From: Cylindrobasidium torrendii FP15055 ss-10
Lineage: Eukaryota; Basidiomycota; Agaricomycetes; Agaricales; Physalacriaceae
DNA: 64,000 bases
NCBI GenBank assembly: GCA_000934385.1
Contig: KN880442.1
Location: 124,001-188,000, forward strand
Reading direction: 5' to 3'
This document shows, in pieces, positions 36,038 to 46,738 of the stretch. Positions within the stretch are counted from its first letter, which is position 1; every line of letters begins with the position of its first letter. The position numbers and the translations under genes were made by a program. The notes under the pieces were generated by a model that was given only the letters and a program-made list of their open reading frames with translations, made no database searches and had not been told where the DNA came from.

Positions 36038-37210
36038 TCAATATCTAGACATTTGATTTTCGCAGAATTTTGTCCCGTATTTATTCCTCCCTTCCTCCGT
36101 CATGAAGCGTGCTCTGGTGTCAACAAAGGCCTGCTGCGTGCATTCAAATTCCTCCTCCTCATAATACCTCCACTCCAGGTTCCGAAGACCCAGTGCCTCC
36201 GATCCTATAACTGCATCTAAACGGTGTATGTCGGGGTCGTTTAAAATACAATTTGGATGAACGCCTTGGAACTTGAAGTGGAAAGATGCAGTGTTCGGAA
36301 ACGGTGATCCTGAGGACACACATCTCTCCAACGTGCGTATCACGAGATTGACAAGCGAGTGATCCTTCACTTCGATATCCAGTCTCAAAATCTCTAAGTT
36401 TGCAGGAAGGAATATAAAGGCATCCACGTCATCTATGCGGGTACTTCAGTCGTGCAGGCCGCCGAGAGATTGCAAGCGCATACCAAAATTGTCGGACCAG
36501 ACATCTCTAAGATTGATTTCTTTCAGAGATCTTTCCCAGACTTTCGAGGCGCGGTTCAGAATCGCAAGGATGGGTGGAGCAATCCGGCAGAAAAGCAGAC
36601 ATAGAGAGGAAATGCAGGGAAATTCCAGGTTCGCGCTGAAATGATGAAGGAGGTCCCCGCCGTCACTGAGAGCAAGATATCGAAGCGCGGGACAGCAAAA
36701 CCGCCCATGATATTTTCCTGGGCAGGAGCCATGTGTGTCTATCTCGAGAGTTTCCATGCGCCGGAATAATGACAGCACGTCGAGGACCTCCTGCGCTGTC
36801 CAAATGCCTGCATATGATAGAACGATATCCGTAACAGTCGACGGGAGAACTCGTAGGGCTTCTGCGACATTTGTCTTCTCCATGGGAAAGCCGCAGGAGA
36901 GAGCGGAAACATTGACTAGCAGGGCGCACAGCTGCTTCAAAACGTCTATGTCCTGGTTGGTCAGAGGGTCGCAAATGATGATTTTCGAAACGGCCAGGGC
37001 GATGGGTGGGGTCGAATTCACGAGCTTCAAAAACGAGACGAGTCGTTTCCTGGTGTCGATGACCACGCTGTGAAAGCGGCGCTCGCGTATCCGGAAGAGT
37101 ACGTCTGGCCAAGCGAGTGCAACGTTGCTAAAGGGATCCGAGAGAGATTCCTCGCTTGGTACTAGCTCGTCGATTACGGCTGCCTTGATTTCGAGCGGAA
37201 TTTGGCGCAT
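36038..37210 (-). CDS. F-box/LRR-like protein, 373 aa
   Basis: Exons are 37210-36484 and 36432-36038. The 51 nt intron (GTATGC donor, CTGAAG branch, CATAG acceptor) removes what would otherwise be an in-frame TGA after GGLHD, and restores DNFDDVDAFIF. The N-terminus MRQIPLEIKAAVIDELVPSE resembles the F-box start (P-x-E-I) of basidiomycete proteins. The rest is an irregular leucine-rich series (LPSTVTDIVLSY, LFRRMETLEIDT, LPANLEILRLDI), as in many fungal substrate-receptor candidates of SCF ubiquitin ligases. No specific substrate can be named. A decayed partial copy lies 2 kb to the left, beyond the HNH gene. Confidence 0.75.
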
Positions 37211-37636
37211 GCTGGTCTAGTACACAGTAACGTGATGGTCGGAAGGAAGACTGCACGATCGGGCCGGCAGAGCGCAGTCTGAAATTCCAATAACCAATAT
37301 GCCATGACCCAGGTCTCCTCGCTGGAGTCTCGGGCCAGATGCCCAACCCGTCGGCGAGTGTAGTGCTTCCCTGAAAGCTTGGTCGACTACCATCAGGTAG
37401 TAGCGAAGTGGCTGGCGTCGAGTCTACCTCGCTCGTGACTACCATAGTTAGTATTATCCCCCAGTGGTACTGTGTGTGCTTGAAGAAAAATCCATTGCCA
37501 TGTTGCAATAAAATAAGCAAGTCTGGTGGTGAGATGTGACAATTTCAGAAACTCGGATATGCATTCTGAATCACATTCGACTTCAACTCGACTTCTTTCA
37601 CAATAGGCTATGGTACACTACGTTTTAACATCCAAT
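37211..37636. other. Intergenic region between the F-box-like and FAD oxidoreductase genes
   Basis: Upstream flank of the F-box-like gene and 3' flank of the oxidoreductase; nothing recognisable. Confidence 0.5.
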
Positions 37637-39421
37637 CTAATGCATCATGGGTTGCCCTTCACGCGTGTTTACCCACGTCTCCTCGACAGTCTCCTTTGGA
37701 CGAGCAAGGCGCTCCGGCGTCGGCTCGAAGCACTCAGGGAGGCCAGTCGCAGCCCAGGACTCACCCCGTATCAGCATTGCAATGCCGCGAGAGCAGGTAA
37801 AAGTGCGCGCCATTCCTTTCGAGAGTCAGTGGAAGGCGAAAGGAGCAATGAGAGGCCGTGCATACCGTGTCCTGAATGGCCAGCACTAATATATGCATTG
37901 CGTTTGCCATGAAGGGCACCGACGTAGGGAACAGCTATGATGAGGTTAGTTTCGGGAGACAAGGTGGGGAGCGTTGGAATTAATCCTACCTTCTGGAGTG
38001 TATCCCATGATACCTAAACAAAAATATTAGTCGAGGTAAGAGAAACCGTCGAAAGGGCGCAGTACCTGTCCAGTCAACGAGCAGGCCCTCGCCAACCTTC
38101 TCCTCCCCCCAGCCTGTCATGTACGACGCCATGGACCCCTTCAAGTGCTCGGTGAGAACAGGAATCTTGGAGGTGTCATCTGTGTTTCCGATGAGCTGGT
38201 CCACGGGCACTTTCCAACGACCACCGCCGATGATAATAACGCCGTCCTTCGGGCGTTGGATCATGTAGTCAAAGTCGTTCTGCAGGCGATTAGGAATGTT
38301 GAAGGGCTAAAATATATTGGCACTTACCACGCCATAGCGATGTGAGTAGGTATGGGTGAGCATCTTCGAGCCAGAGAAGGGCTTGGTGGGCACGACCGCA
38401 GAGCACTGGCCGCGATATGGGGCAATACGACCGATGAACTCGGGAAGCAAAGTCGCCGTGAATGCGTTGGTTGCATATACAACCTTGTCCGCCTTCAAGT
38501 CGCCGCGATCCGTCTTCAACAGCCATGCATCGCCCTCTGCCTCGCTTACTGACCGGACGGGCGTGTTCGTCTGCACATTCAGGCCATGTTTATCGATGCA
38601 GAGCTTGATGAGAGCTGTGACGAGCTTGTAGGGCCAAAGCGATGCCGCGGGAAACTCTGCAGCTGCGACTGCACCTTTTGAACGCGTACGCTAATGTGAC
38701 AAAATTGAGGGAAAGCGTAAACTGGAGCGAAGCAGCGTACTTTCTCGGCCTCTGCAGCGTCTTCTATCCACTCTACAATACCTTCTACTTTACCACCGTC
38801 GGCGATAAACTCCTTGTAGGAGTTATAGAAGAAGTCTTTGCATTCTTGATCCATAGCCACATCTGGGAATGCGTCAGGAAAGGGGACTACGGCAAGGTAT
38901 TCAGAAAGACTTGCCAAAGGACAAGCCTCTCCAGAAGTCGCAGACATCGCGGAGACCCTCTTTATCAATGATTTCGGTAACAAGGTTGAGCGTGTCCTAC
39001 GCATTTTGGTCAGCTTATCAGACACTTTTGAATAATTAGCACGTACCATTTCGTTTTGGAGGATCTTCATCGCTTGATCTTTCCCAAAATGAGCCTTATA
39101 GCCCGTGTAGCCTCTATAGCAATCGGGGCGACAGTGTCCGCCATTGCGTCCCGTCGCGCCATAGCAGAGTTCGCGCGCCTCGAGCATGACTACACTCTTC
39201 GGTGGGTTGGGACCAGTGAGGAGGAAATATGCGGTAGCAGCGCCGCTGATTCCGGAACCAATGATGGCCACCTCTGCGGACGCAGGAAGATCCTCTGTTG
39301 TACGATGTCCCAGAAGTGACTGTGAGCCACGCGTTCCCTGGAGCCAGAAAGAGATGCATGGATCCGGACGAGGATAACCAGGAGCAGTGGGGTTTGCGGC
39401 GCCGTTTGCGATGGTGGACAT
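37637..39421 (-). CDS. FAD-dependent oxidoreductase of the DAO family (amino-acid/sarcosine oxidase-like), 475 aa
   Basis: Eight exons were traced: 39421-39047, 38996-38915, 38862-38741, 38690-38328, 38279-38066, 38013-37990, 37934-37866 and 37815-37637, 476 codons. One intron (38863-38914) uses a GC-AG pair (GCAAGT donor), which restores FWRGLSFDVAMDQEC. The FAD-binding Rossmann motif AEVAIIGSGISGAATAYFL is near residue 50. TGRNGGHCRPD and KADKVVYATNAFT are DAO-family landmarks, and the end has YISAGHSGHGMARTF, the C-terminal FAD-contact motif. Such enzymes oxidise amines or amino acids with release of hydrogen peroxide. The divergent neighbour is an amino-acid permease, which supports a nitrogen-source role. 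No secretion signal; localisation unknown. Confidence 0.9.
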
Positions 39422-39877
39422 GGTGGTAGATGGGAGAGTGATTTGGTAGTGTCGACTCAAGCTAGGTGTAATAGAGTGACCCCGTGCCTAGGCTGGTATT
39501 TAAAGGGTACCTCCGAAGATGGAGGGTTCCTCATAATTGCCGAATAGATAAGCCAGGCAAAGTTCTGGCGACGCTTATCGTCTGTTGTGGTGGCAAGAAA
39601 GAACAAAAGCCTGCCGGTAGTGATGAGAAATACGGTCATGTGACTCGCGTTTGCCGCGGGAAAGGCCCGATAACCGTTCGGGCTGATGGCGGGTCGACAG
39701 CCGACGCGGTCTACTTCGCGCCACCACCAGCCATACTCCCGCTATCCTGCTCCTATCGAGTATCTCTACGCCGAAACCTTGTTCACTATCAATGACATAT
39801 TCGATTCAAGATAGCAGTTTGAGTTGACCTTATATAGGCGAGCCGACAGTCTAGAATGACTCTAGTGCCAGCACATC
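39422..39877. promoter_or_regulatory. Divergent promoter with six GATA-factor-type sites
   Basis: Between the oxidoreductase and permease starts, HGATAR matches on either strand occur at 39546-39551, 39575-39580, 39668-39673, 39742-39747, 39786-39791 and 39809-39814. By my own estimate, about 1.3 would be expected by chance in 457 bp of both strands at equal base frequencies. A TATA box (TATATA) at 39831-39836 serves the permease. GATA sites of this type are used by AreA/Nit2 nitrogen regulators in fungi, fitting both flanking genes. Binding is inferred, not shown. Confidence 0.5.
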
Positions 39878-42233
39878 ATGGCTACCGACTATCCCACCGA
39901 GAAAGGTGACTCCAAGTCTGCGCTCGACGTCGAGGTCAACGCCGTCAGCGAGCATGGGTCCTTTACCGGTAAGATGGACGTCAAGCGTGGGCTGAAGTCG
40001 CGGCATATCCAACTCATGTACGTTCGAACGTTTTCCGTGTCCTTTCTTTAGCTAAGATCTTGTACAGCTCTATCGGTGGTGTTATTGGAACGTAAGTATT
40101 TCCTCTTACGCACCGATGCACCTACTGACTCAGTTCAACAGTGGCTTGTTCAGTACGCATCTGCTTATAGGTATAGTCGTCTTAAGCTAATGCTTAATAC
40201 AGTCGGCTCGGGGAGAGCTTTGGTCATGGGAGGTCCTCTATCATGCCTGCTTGCGTACTCCATCTTCTGTGGGATTGTGTGGTGTGGTGCGCAATATCGT
40301 CCTTCCGCTTCGTCTTCGAGCTCACGCGACTACAGTCGCCCAAGCCGCGGGCGAACTTGCAACGCTTCTGGTATGCTTTCGTATCAGATTTCTCAAGCCT
40401 TTTCGCTCATGCGTCTATAGCCTGTTACTGGAAGCTTCATTCACTGGTCGGACCGCTTCATTGATCCTGCCGCTGGCGTTGCGTGTGGATGGAATTACAC
40501 TTGTGCGTCCTCAACACCTGCATCAACAAACCACGAAGCTCATTATGTGTGAATAGATGCCTGCATAGCGTTTGGATGTGCAGACATCGTCGCTGTCACC
40601 GGATTATGGCAGTACTGGTGCGTCTAGTAAGAGGATTTGTCTGGTTCTCTAAACTCATGTCGCAATAGGTTTCCTGATACATCACCTGCGATATGGGTTT
40701 CCTTTTGCCTTGTCATATTCTTCTGTCTGAACGCGTTCGCGGTCAAGGTGTACGGCGAGGCGGAGTTCTACTTTGCGTCTGGAAAAGTCATCCTCATCAT
40801 CGGCTTTATCATCTTCACCTTTATCACTATGCTCGGCGGGAACCCTCACCATGACCGTGTCGGCTTCAGATACTGGAAAGATGTACGTCTTCTCGCTTTC
40901 ACCCAAGCGGCAGTATGCTTATTCACTAATCTTTAGCCCGGCCCTATGGAGGAATAGTGCGTATCTTGATAGTACTCGAAGCTGGTGCTGACCACTGCTT
41001 AGCCTTGTGGACGGACCTCTTGGAAGATTCTTGGGATTCTGGGGTGTATTCAGAATTGCCGCGTTCTCCATCGGTGGGCCCGAATTTGTAGCAATGTGCG
41101 CTGGTGAGGCGGAAAACCCTCGCAAGACCATCCCCAAGGCGATTAGGTGCGTCTGCATTTTGGCCTCATTCTCGACCGATGATACTCACTCTGGCATAGG
41201 CGGGTTTTCTGGCGTCTGGCAGCGTTTTACATCCTCGGAATCCTTTGCGTTGGTATCTTGATTGCGTCGAACGATCCCGACCTCATCGATGGTATCGCCA
41301 ACGGCACTGGCGTCGGCGCGTCCCCCTTTGTCATTGGAATGCAACATATGGGTATCAGCGTTCTCCCCCACATTGTCAAGTGAGTGCTTCTTGTTTCTTC
41401 GAGATTTTGACCTAACTCTTCGAAGCGCTGTTATTATTACGTCCGCGACTTCGTGTGGTAACTCGTTCATCTTTGTGGCCGTCCGTTCGGTCCACGCCCT
41501 AGCATGCCAAGGACATGCACCGAAGCTGTTGGGGTATACCACCAAGCGTGGTGTGCCGCTCTCTGCCCTCCTCTTTGTGCTGTCTATATGCTGCTTGTCG
41601 TACATGAGTTAGTTCTTCTAACCTCCTTCCTCACTTACACTAATGCGTCCACCTAGCTGTCGACAAAGGCGCCGCCGTGGTGTTCGGGTGGTTCATTGAC
41701 CTGGCCTCCGTTGCCGCTTTGATCAACTACTTCTGGATGTGCCTTGCGTGGATACGATTCAGCCAGGGTATGAAGGCGCAGGGTGTGTCGCGCGACATTC
41801 TTCCGTTCAAGGGTGTTGGTATGCCGTGGACACCATGGATAGGACTCGTGTGGTGTGTCCTCCTCACCGGTATGGCTCCTTTCAGCGCGTTTCCCGTGAA
41901 CAACATCTCAATCATCGCAGTGACCAACGGCTTTGCTGTCTTCATCAAGATTGACGGTAATTTCAATATTCAAGGATTCTTGTGAGTGATCCAATCCTGT
42001 CCGTGCGAGTAGTTTCTGAAAGTCACATTCTTAGCACCGCTTACTTCGGTGTTATCCTGTCCCTTGCGATTTACTTCGGCTGGAAAATCATCAAGGGCAG
42101 TAAGTTGCGCAAGGCGTCTGAGATGGATTTAATGAGTGGTCTTGAGGCGATCGACGAGGACGAGCAGTGGTGGAAGGATAACTTCATTCCGCCAACGACA
42201 TTGTGGGGAAAATTTGTTGAATGGCTCCTGTAA
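39878..42233 (+). CDS. Amino-acid permease of the yeast-type AAT/APC family
   Basis: Multi-exon gene starting ATGGCTACCGAC. The hydrophilic N-terminus ends KRGLKSRHIQLIS and the first membrane segment reads IGGVIGTGLF, then IGSGRAL after removal of three short introns; this is the amino-acid permease signature. Later segments include AEFYFASGKVI, GGPEFVAMCAGEAENPRKTIPKAIR (family motif after segment 6), TSATSCGNSFIFVAVRS and TKRGVPLSAL. The C-terminal tail is short and hydrophilic (WWKDNFIP). It is expected to import amino acids across the plasma membrane with protons. Exons in the 40.2-40.7 kb part were not fully resolved. It is divergent from the FAD oxidoreductase and convergent, 57 bp apart, with the first reductase gene. 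Confidence 0.9.
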
Positions 42234-42290
42234 ACTAGATTTCTTTATGTGACACACGTGTTTCTCTATACACAAAGCACGATAACCGCT

Positions 42291-43721
42291 TCACAGCTGT
42301 GGTCTTGGCTTCGACTGGATCCAGCGGGTCTTGATCCAGTACTGTAGCCATCCTCTAACAATGGCGAGCTTCAATTCTTCTGCCTCGCGCATCGTTTTTG
42401 ACAACGCAGGGCCTCTCTCTACCATCATCTCGGGAAAATACCCTCTTGTCCCAACAGCCGCAAATACCTTGAGCATGGATATGACTTTATGAGCAGGATA
42501 CGCGTCGATTTGGCGTTGAGGTGCTAGCTGCATCCGGTCCAGCCAGGAAGACAAAGATATCAATGGTAGACCAAGGAAATTCCCGCACATTTCGAATAGG
42601 CTATCGAGAGGTATTGGGCGTGGGTGGATGACATGAACGACCTCTGCAGTCCCTTCTACTGGCACCAGCGTGAGGTCTACGAGTGCACCCGCCGCCGTCT
42701 CCAGTGTGACCCAGTTGCAGTGCTAGTCGAAGCCGAGCGTCAGAGACTATCGCTTTGTGTGGCTGGAAAAGGGTACGCACGTCGTTCATTGTCGGGAGAC
42801 TGCCAATAGCTATGGAGGTCTTTATCACTAGCGACACCCAACTCCCAGGCTTCCATGGCCCAGCTTCGCTTCCAGCGATTTGGCCAGTGCGCGCAATGAC
42901 TGCCTTGAGCCCGGTTTCGGATGCCGCACGGAGAAGCATTGCCTCCCCAATCCACTTGCTTTCGCCGTATCCCATTCGCCCGATGGCAAAATCAATGGGG
43001 ACTGCGGTCTCCGGAGCGATGATGTCGGTGGGGATGTCTACAAGATACATATCAGAAGACGAAAAAGGAAAGCGTAGAACGCCGCGTGCACGCACTTTGA
43101 CATGTTGAGATGGAGCTGACAAAGACAAAGCGGTTGCAGCGAGGAGCAGTGATGGCGAAATCGATAAGCGTGCGCATTCCTCTGAGTACGTCGCTGAACG
43201 CGTTCACAGGCAACGCCAAGTGAACGCGCCACGCATTGTGAACAATGTGCGTCACGTTCTCACGAATCTCGAGAGCATTTCAGTGACAGGGAAAAATGGA
43301 ACTTTCGAAGAGCACAAACCTCTTCGAGAAGCCCGGGGTCCATGGAGAAACCCTCTGCGGTGATATCAGCTTCGACTAGGACGGCCTTTTTCCCGGCCTG
43401 CGAGGTCGGATCGAACGGTGTGTTCGCTGGAGCCCCAAGCTGGCGCTCTGACAAGGACCTCCCCGAGCGCGATGAACGATTGAGAGCGTACACGCGCTTT
43501 ACGGAAGGACAGTTTATAAAGTCCTGCAAAGCGGCGGAACCTAGGAATCCCGTCGTACCCGTTAAGAGGATCACTACATCGTTGGAAGGGACCTCTAAGG
43601 AGGCTCCGTGTGAGACGGCAGTGTGAGAAAAGCCACCAACCGGTGCGATGTCGTCGAGCATACTTTCCATCGCAGCACGGTGCTGCATCAGCTCTGCAGT
43701 GCTCAGAGATACGGAAGACAT
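42291..43721 (-). CDS. Stand-alone NAD(P)-dependent thioester reductase-like protein (NRPS-like R domain), copy A, 420 aa
   Basis: Exons are 43721-43320, 43267-43096, 43037-42781 and 42722-42291, 421 codons. It begins with a short helical segment (STAELMQHRAAMESML), then the Rossmann motif VVILLTGTTGFLGSAALQ, and SVKRVYALNRSS. HIVHNAWRVHLALP and the catalytic set (FVSSIS and YGESK) follow. HCNWVTLETAA and WLQYWIKT close a complete extended-SDR reductase of the Lys2/CAR type (NAD-binding 4). In larger enzymes this domain releases carrier-bound acyl groups as aldehydes or alcohols. Here there is no adenylation or carrier domain, so the acyl donor must come in trans. The start was fixed by alignment with copy B. 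Tandem with copy B, same strand, 322 bp apart. Confidence 0.88.
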
Positions 43722-44043
43722 GATTTTCGATGATGAGAGTATAGAGGGAGAAGAGTCAATCTCCACGATGCTCAAGTTTGTTTAAGTATCCATATGGCTT
43801 ACAACTTGCATGCGTTATCGAGGATCACTTGGTACTGTCATCATTCGAAGACAATCCTGTAAGTTAGATCTATCGCACTCCATCATTCCCTGTCTACATT
43901 AACAGAACCGTTGATATCCAATGATCACGTCAGTCGCGAAGGTCAAGCAACAAAGACATAAGCTACGTTTTCTTACAATATAATGGCAGTGCCTTCTAAC
44001 ATCTGTATTCTACCATGCAAAATACTAGGCTTACGAAAACACA
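43722..44043. other. Spacer between the two tandem reductase genes
   Basis: About 320 bp holding the copy A promoter and the copy B 3' flank. No remnant of an adenylation or carrier domain is seen. Confidence 0.55.
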
Positions 44044-45492
44044 TCACAGCTGAGACCTTGGCTTCGGCTGGATCCAACCGGTTTTGATCCAGTACTGCAG
44101 CCAGCCTCTGACATTGACGGCGTTCAACGCCTCTACCTCTCGCATTGTCTTTGACAGCGCCGGGCCTCTTTCCACCACCATTCCAGGGAAATACCCTCTC
44201 GTCCCGAAAACCTCCATGAACTTGAGCACGGGAAAGACCTTGTAGGCGGGATACGCATCTCTTTGACTTTCAGGTGCTAGCTGCAACTGGTCGAGCCAGG
44301 ACGACAGAGATATCAATGGTAGACCGAGGAAGTTTCCACACATTTCGAAAAAGCTCTCGAGAGGTATTGGGCGTGGGTGGACGATATGAACCACCTCAGC
44401 TGCAGCAGTTCCTCTCGCGGAAGCCAGCGTGAGATCGACAAGTGCTCCCGACGCGGTGTCCAATGTAACCCAGTTGCAATGCTATGTGAAGCTGGGTATC
44501 AGCCTCAAAAGTCTCGAGTCGGCGAAAGTCGTTACGCACATCATCCATCCTAGGGAGACTGCCAATAGCCATCGACGTTTTCACCACCAACGATACCCAA
44601 TCTCCAGGTTTCCAGGGTCCATCTTTACTCCCTGCAACTTGACCAGTACGCGCAATAACAGCCTCAAGCCCAGTCTCCGAAGCCACACGAAGAAGCATCG
44701 CCTCCCCAATCCACTTACTTTCACCGTATCCCATTCGACCGATGGCGAAGTCAATCGGCAATGCGGCCTCTGGAGCGGTGATACCGACCGGCATATCTAC
44801 AAAATGCATATCAGAATAGAAAAGGAATGCGTTGAATGCTGTATGCACTCACTTTGGCAGGCGGAGATGGAGCTGACAAAGACAAAGCGGCTGCAGAAAG
44901 GGGCGGCGATGGCAAATTCGATAAGCGTGCGCATGCCCTTGAGTAATTCTCCGAACGCATCCAAGGGCAACGTTAAGTTGACGCGCCATGCGTTGTGAAC
45001 AATGTGCGTAACGTTCTCGCGGATCTTCAAAGCCTTTCAGTGACTGGAGCGGAACCATCGACAGCGAAGAAAACAGACCTCCTCGAGAAGCTCGGGATCA
45101 ACACCAGAGAATCCATCCGCTGTTATATCGCCCTCGACTAGGACAACCTTTCTCCCAGAAGGCGAAGTGGGGTCAAACGGCCTACTCACTGGAGCCTCCG
45201 TCTGACGCTCTAGCAATGATTTACCAGAGCGCGATGAACGATTGAGGGCGTAAACTCGCTTCACAGACGGACAGTCGATAAAGTCTTGTAAAGCGGCGGA
45301 ACCCAGAGATCCAGTTGTACCCGTCAAGAGGATCACAGTATGGTTGGGCGGCATCGATGTGAGTGCGAGAGAGTCGATTGGCGAACCGGCGTCTGCAGAG
45401 AAGGATCCAGTTGGCGCGATGTTGTTGAGCATACTTTCCATCGTGGCACGGTGCTGCGCCAGCTCTGCAAGGCTCAGAGATACGGAAGGCAT
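44044..45492 (-). CDS. Stand-alone NAD(P)-dependent thioester reductase-like protein, copy B, 426 aa
   Basis: Exons are 45492-45079, 45024-44853, 44796-44540 and 44481-44044. Intron positions and the lengths of exons 2 and 3 (172 and 257 nt) are identical to copy A. The motifs match: TVILLTGTTGSLGSAALQ, HIVHNAWRVNLTLP, FVSSISAC, MGYGESKWIGEAMLL, HCNWVTLDTAS. The acceptor of intron 1 is ambiguous: AAAG nine bases upstream would give 429 aa, but only the downstream AAG/GAG acceptor is shared with copy A. The second Gly of the TGxxGxxG motif is followed by S-L-G rather than F-L-G. Very similar to copy A, so it is a recent tandem duplicate with both reading frames intact. Confidence 0.88.
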
Positions 45493-46738
45493 GGCTGCGA
45501 AGTTGGGGCTTGATGAGGCTGGGTGGGTCGTTTAAATACCTCTAGTAGGCTATGTACTACTATCTCGCGTTGTGACATGCATGACACCGCATCATTCGGT
45601 GATTATGCTGAGTAGAGTTTGTGGGTATGTGCGGCCACGTCTTCGACATGCGCTGTCTCTATTATATAGAATTCTTGATCAACGGCCGGCCGAAGAGAAC
45701 AAGTTAGGAAAACTGTAAGCCAGCAAAAAGGGCATTTACATACTCCTAGTATAGATTGGCTTTGAATAAAGTATAGCGCTAATTGATGATGGTCAGTCTT
45801 CTGTCGGTTTGCTGTATCCATACCTATCGGTCTGGGGCACCAACGGAGGACTACCACCCAGACTTGAACACCTTCTACATGATACAATTTCTTCCTGGTA
45901 GCCCGACCCAAGACCGAATTACTGCGTCTAATCACCTAGGGATGGACCAGGGACCTGTCACCATCCTCGACAGAGAGCTTGAACGCAGCGGAACTTCCCG
46001 GGCTTCTCCCGATGGTAAAGCTACAACAGCATCGAACTAGCGTCGTAGCTAATCGGGTTTTATGAGTGAGTTGCAACTTTAGATGCTCAGTTCATCCTTC
46101 AAGAAGGCTGGTAAAGGCAAGGTCAAGGCTGGTCGGGGAGTATGAATTGAAGGAGCGGTTTGATGAGTACTAGATTGGAACACGTGACGATCGAGTATGT
46201 AGATACATCACGCGTTCATTAAATTGTCCACTTAAGGCGCCTTACGGGCTCACGCACTTCGACGGAATTCTGCTTTCTCCATCCCGCCCATATAGAGTGT
46301 GCTTGTTGTTTCAGAGCGGCCGCGATGACAGGTTGTCTTTCATATACCCAGGGCTCTCGCACAAGGGTACTCCAAACAAACTGGACGTGTTCGATGGGCT
46401 CTCCTTCCACCCAGAAGAACAACAAATTTGCACTTTGTACGTACCAGAAGATCTATGCGTAAGTTATGTATGTGAGCTGCCTCACAGTAAGTATCAATGC
46501 TCCGCATTCCGCTCGACCATAGCGCTGCTGCTTGGGGTACCTCCTACAAGGACACGGCTCACGACAAGAGTTTGGCACGAGTCCCTATTCATCTTACGCA
46601 AAGATTTCAGCTGTAGTATTACCTGCATTTACGATAGTGTATGGTCATTATACGGAAATATGATATAGAATATGAAGTCAATCTGCGTAACAGTCACTTC
46701 CTTCGGTCTTTGTTACGGGTAAATACGAAAAGCACTGC
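45493..46738. other. 1.2 kb interval without a supported gene
   Basis: Promoter of reductase copy B and 3' flank of the F-box gene. Open frames at 45783-46040 and 46297-46668 lack splice or family support. No A-domain relic was found on either strand. Confidence 0.45.

Noticed and set aside
36433..36483. In-frame TGA in the F-box-like gene suggesting a pseudogene
   Set aside because: A 51 nt GT-AG intron with branch site removes the stop and restores frame.
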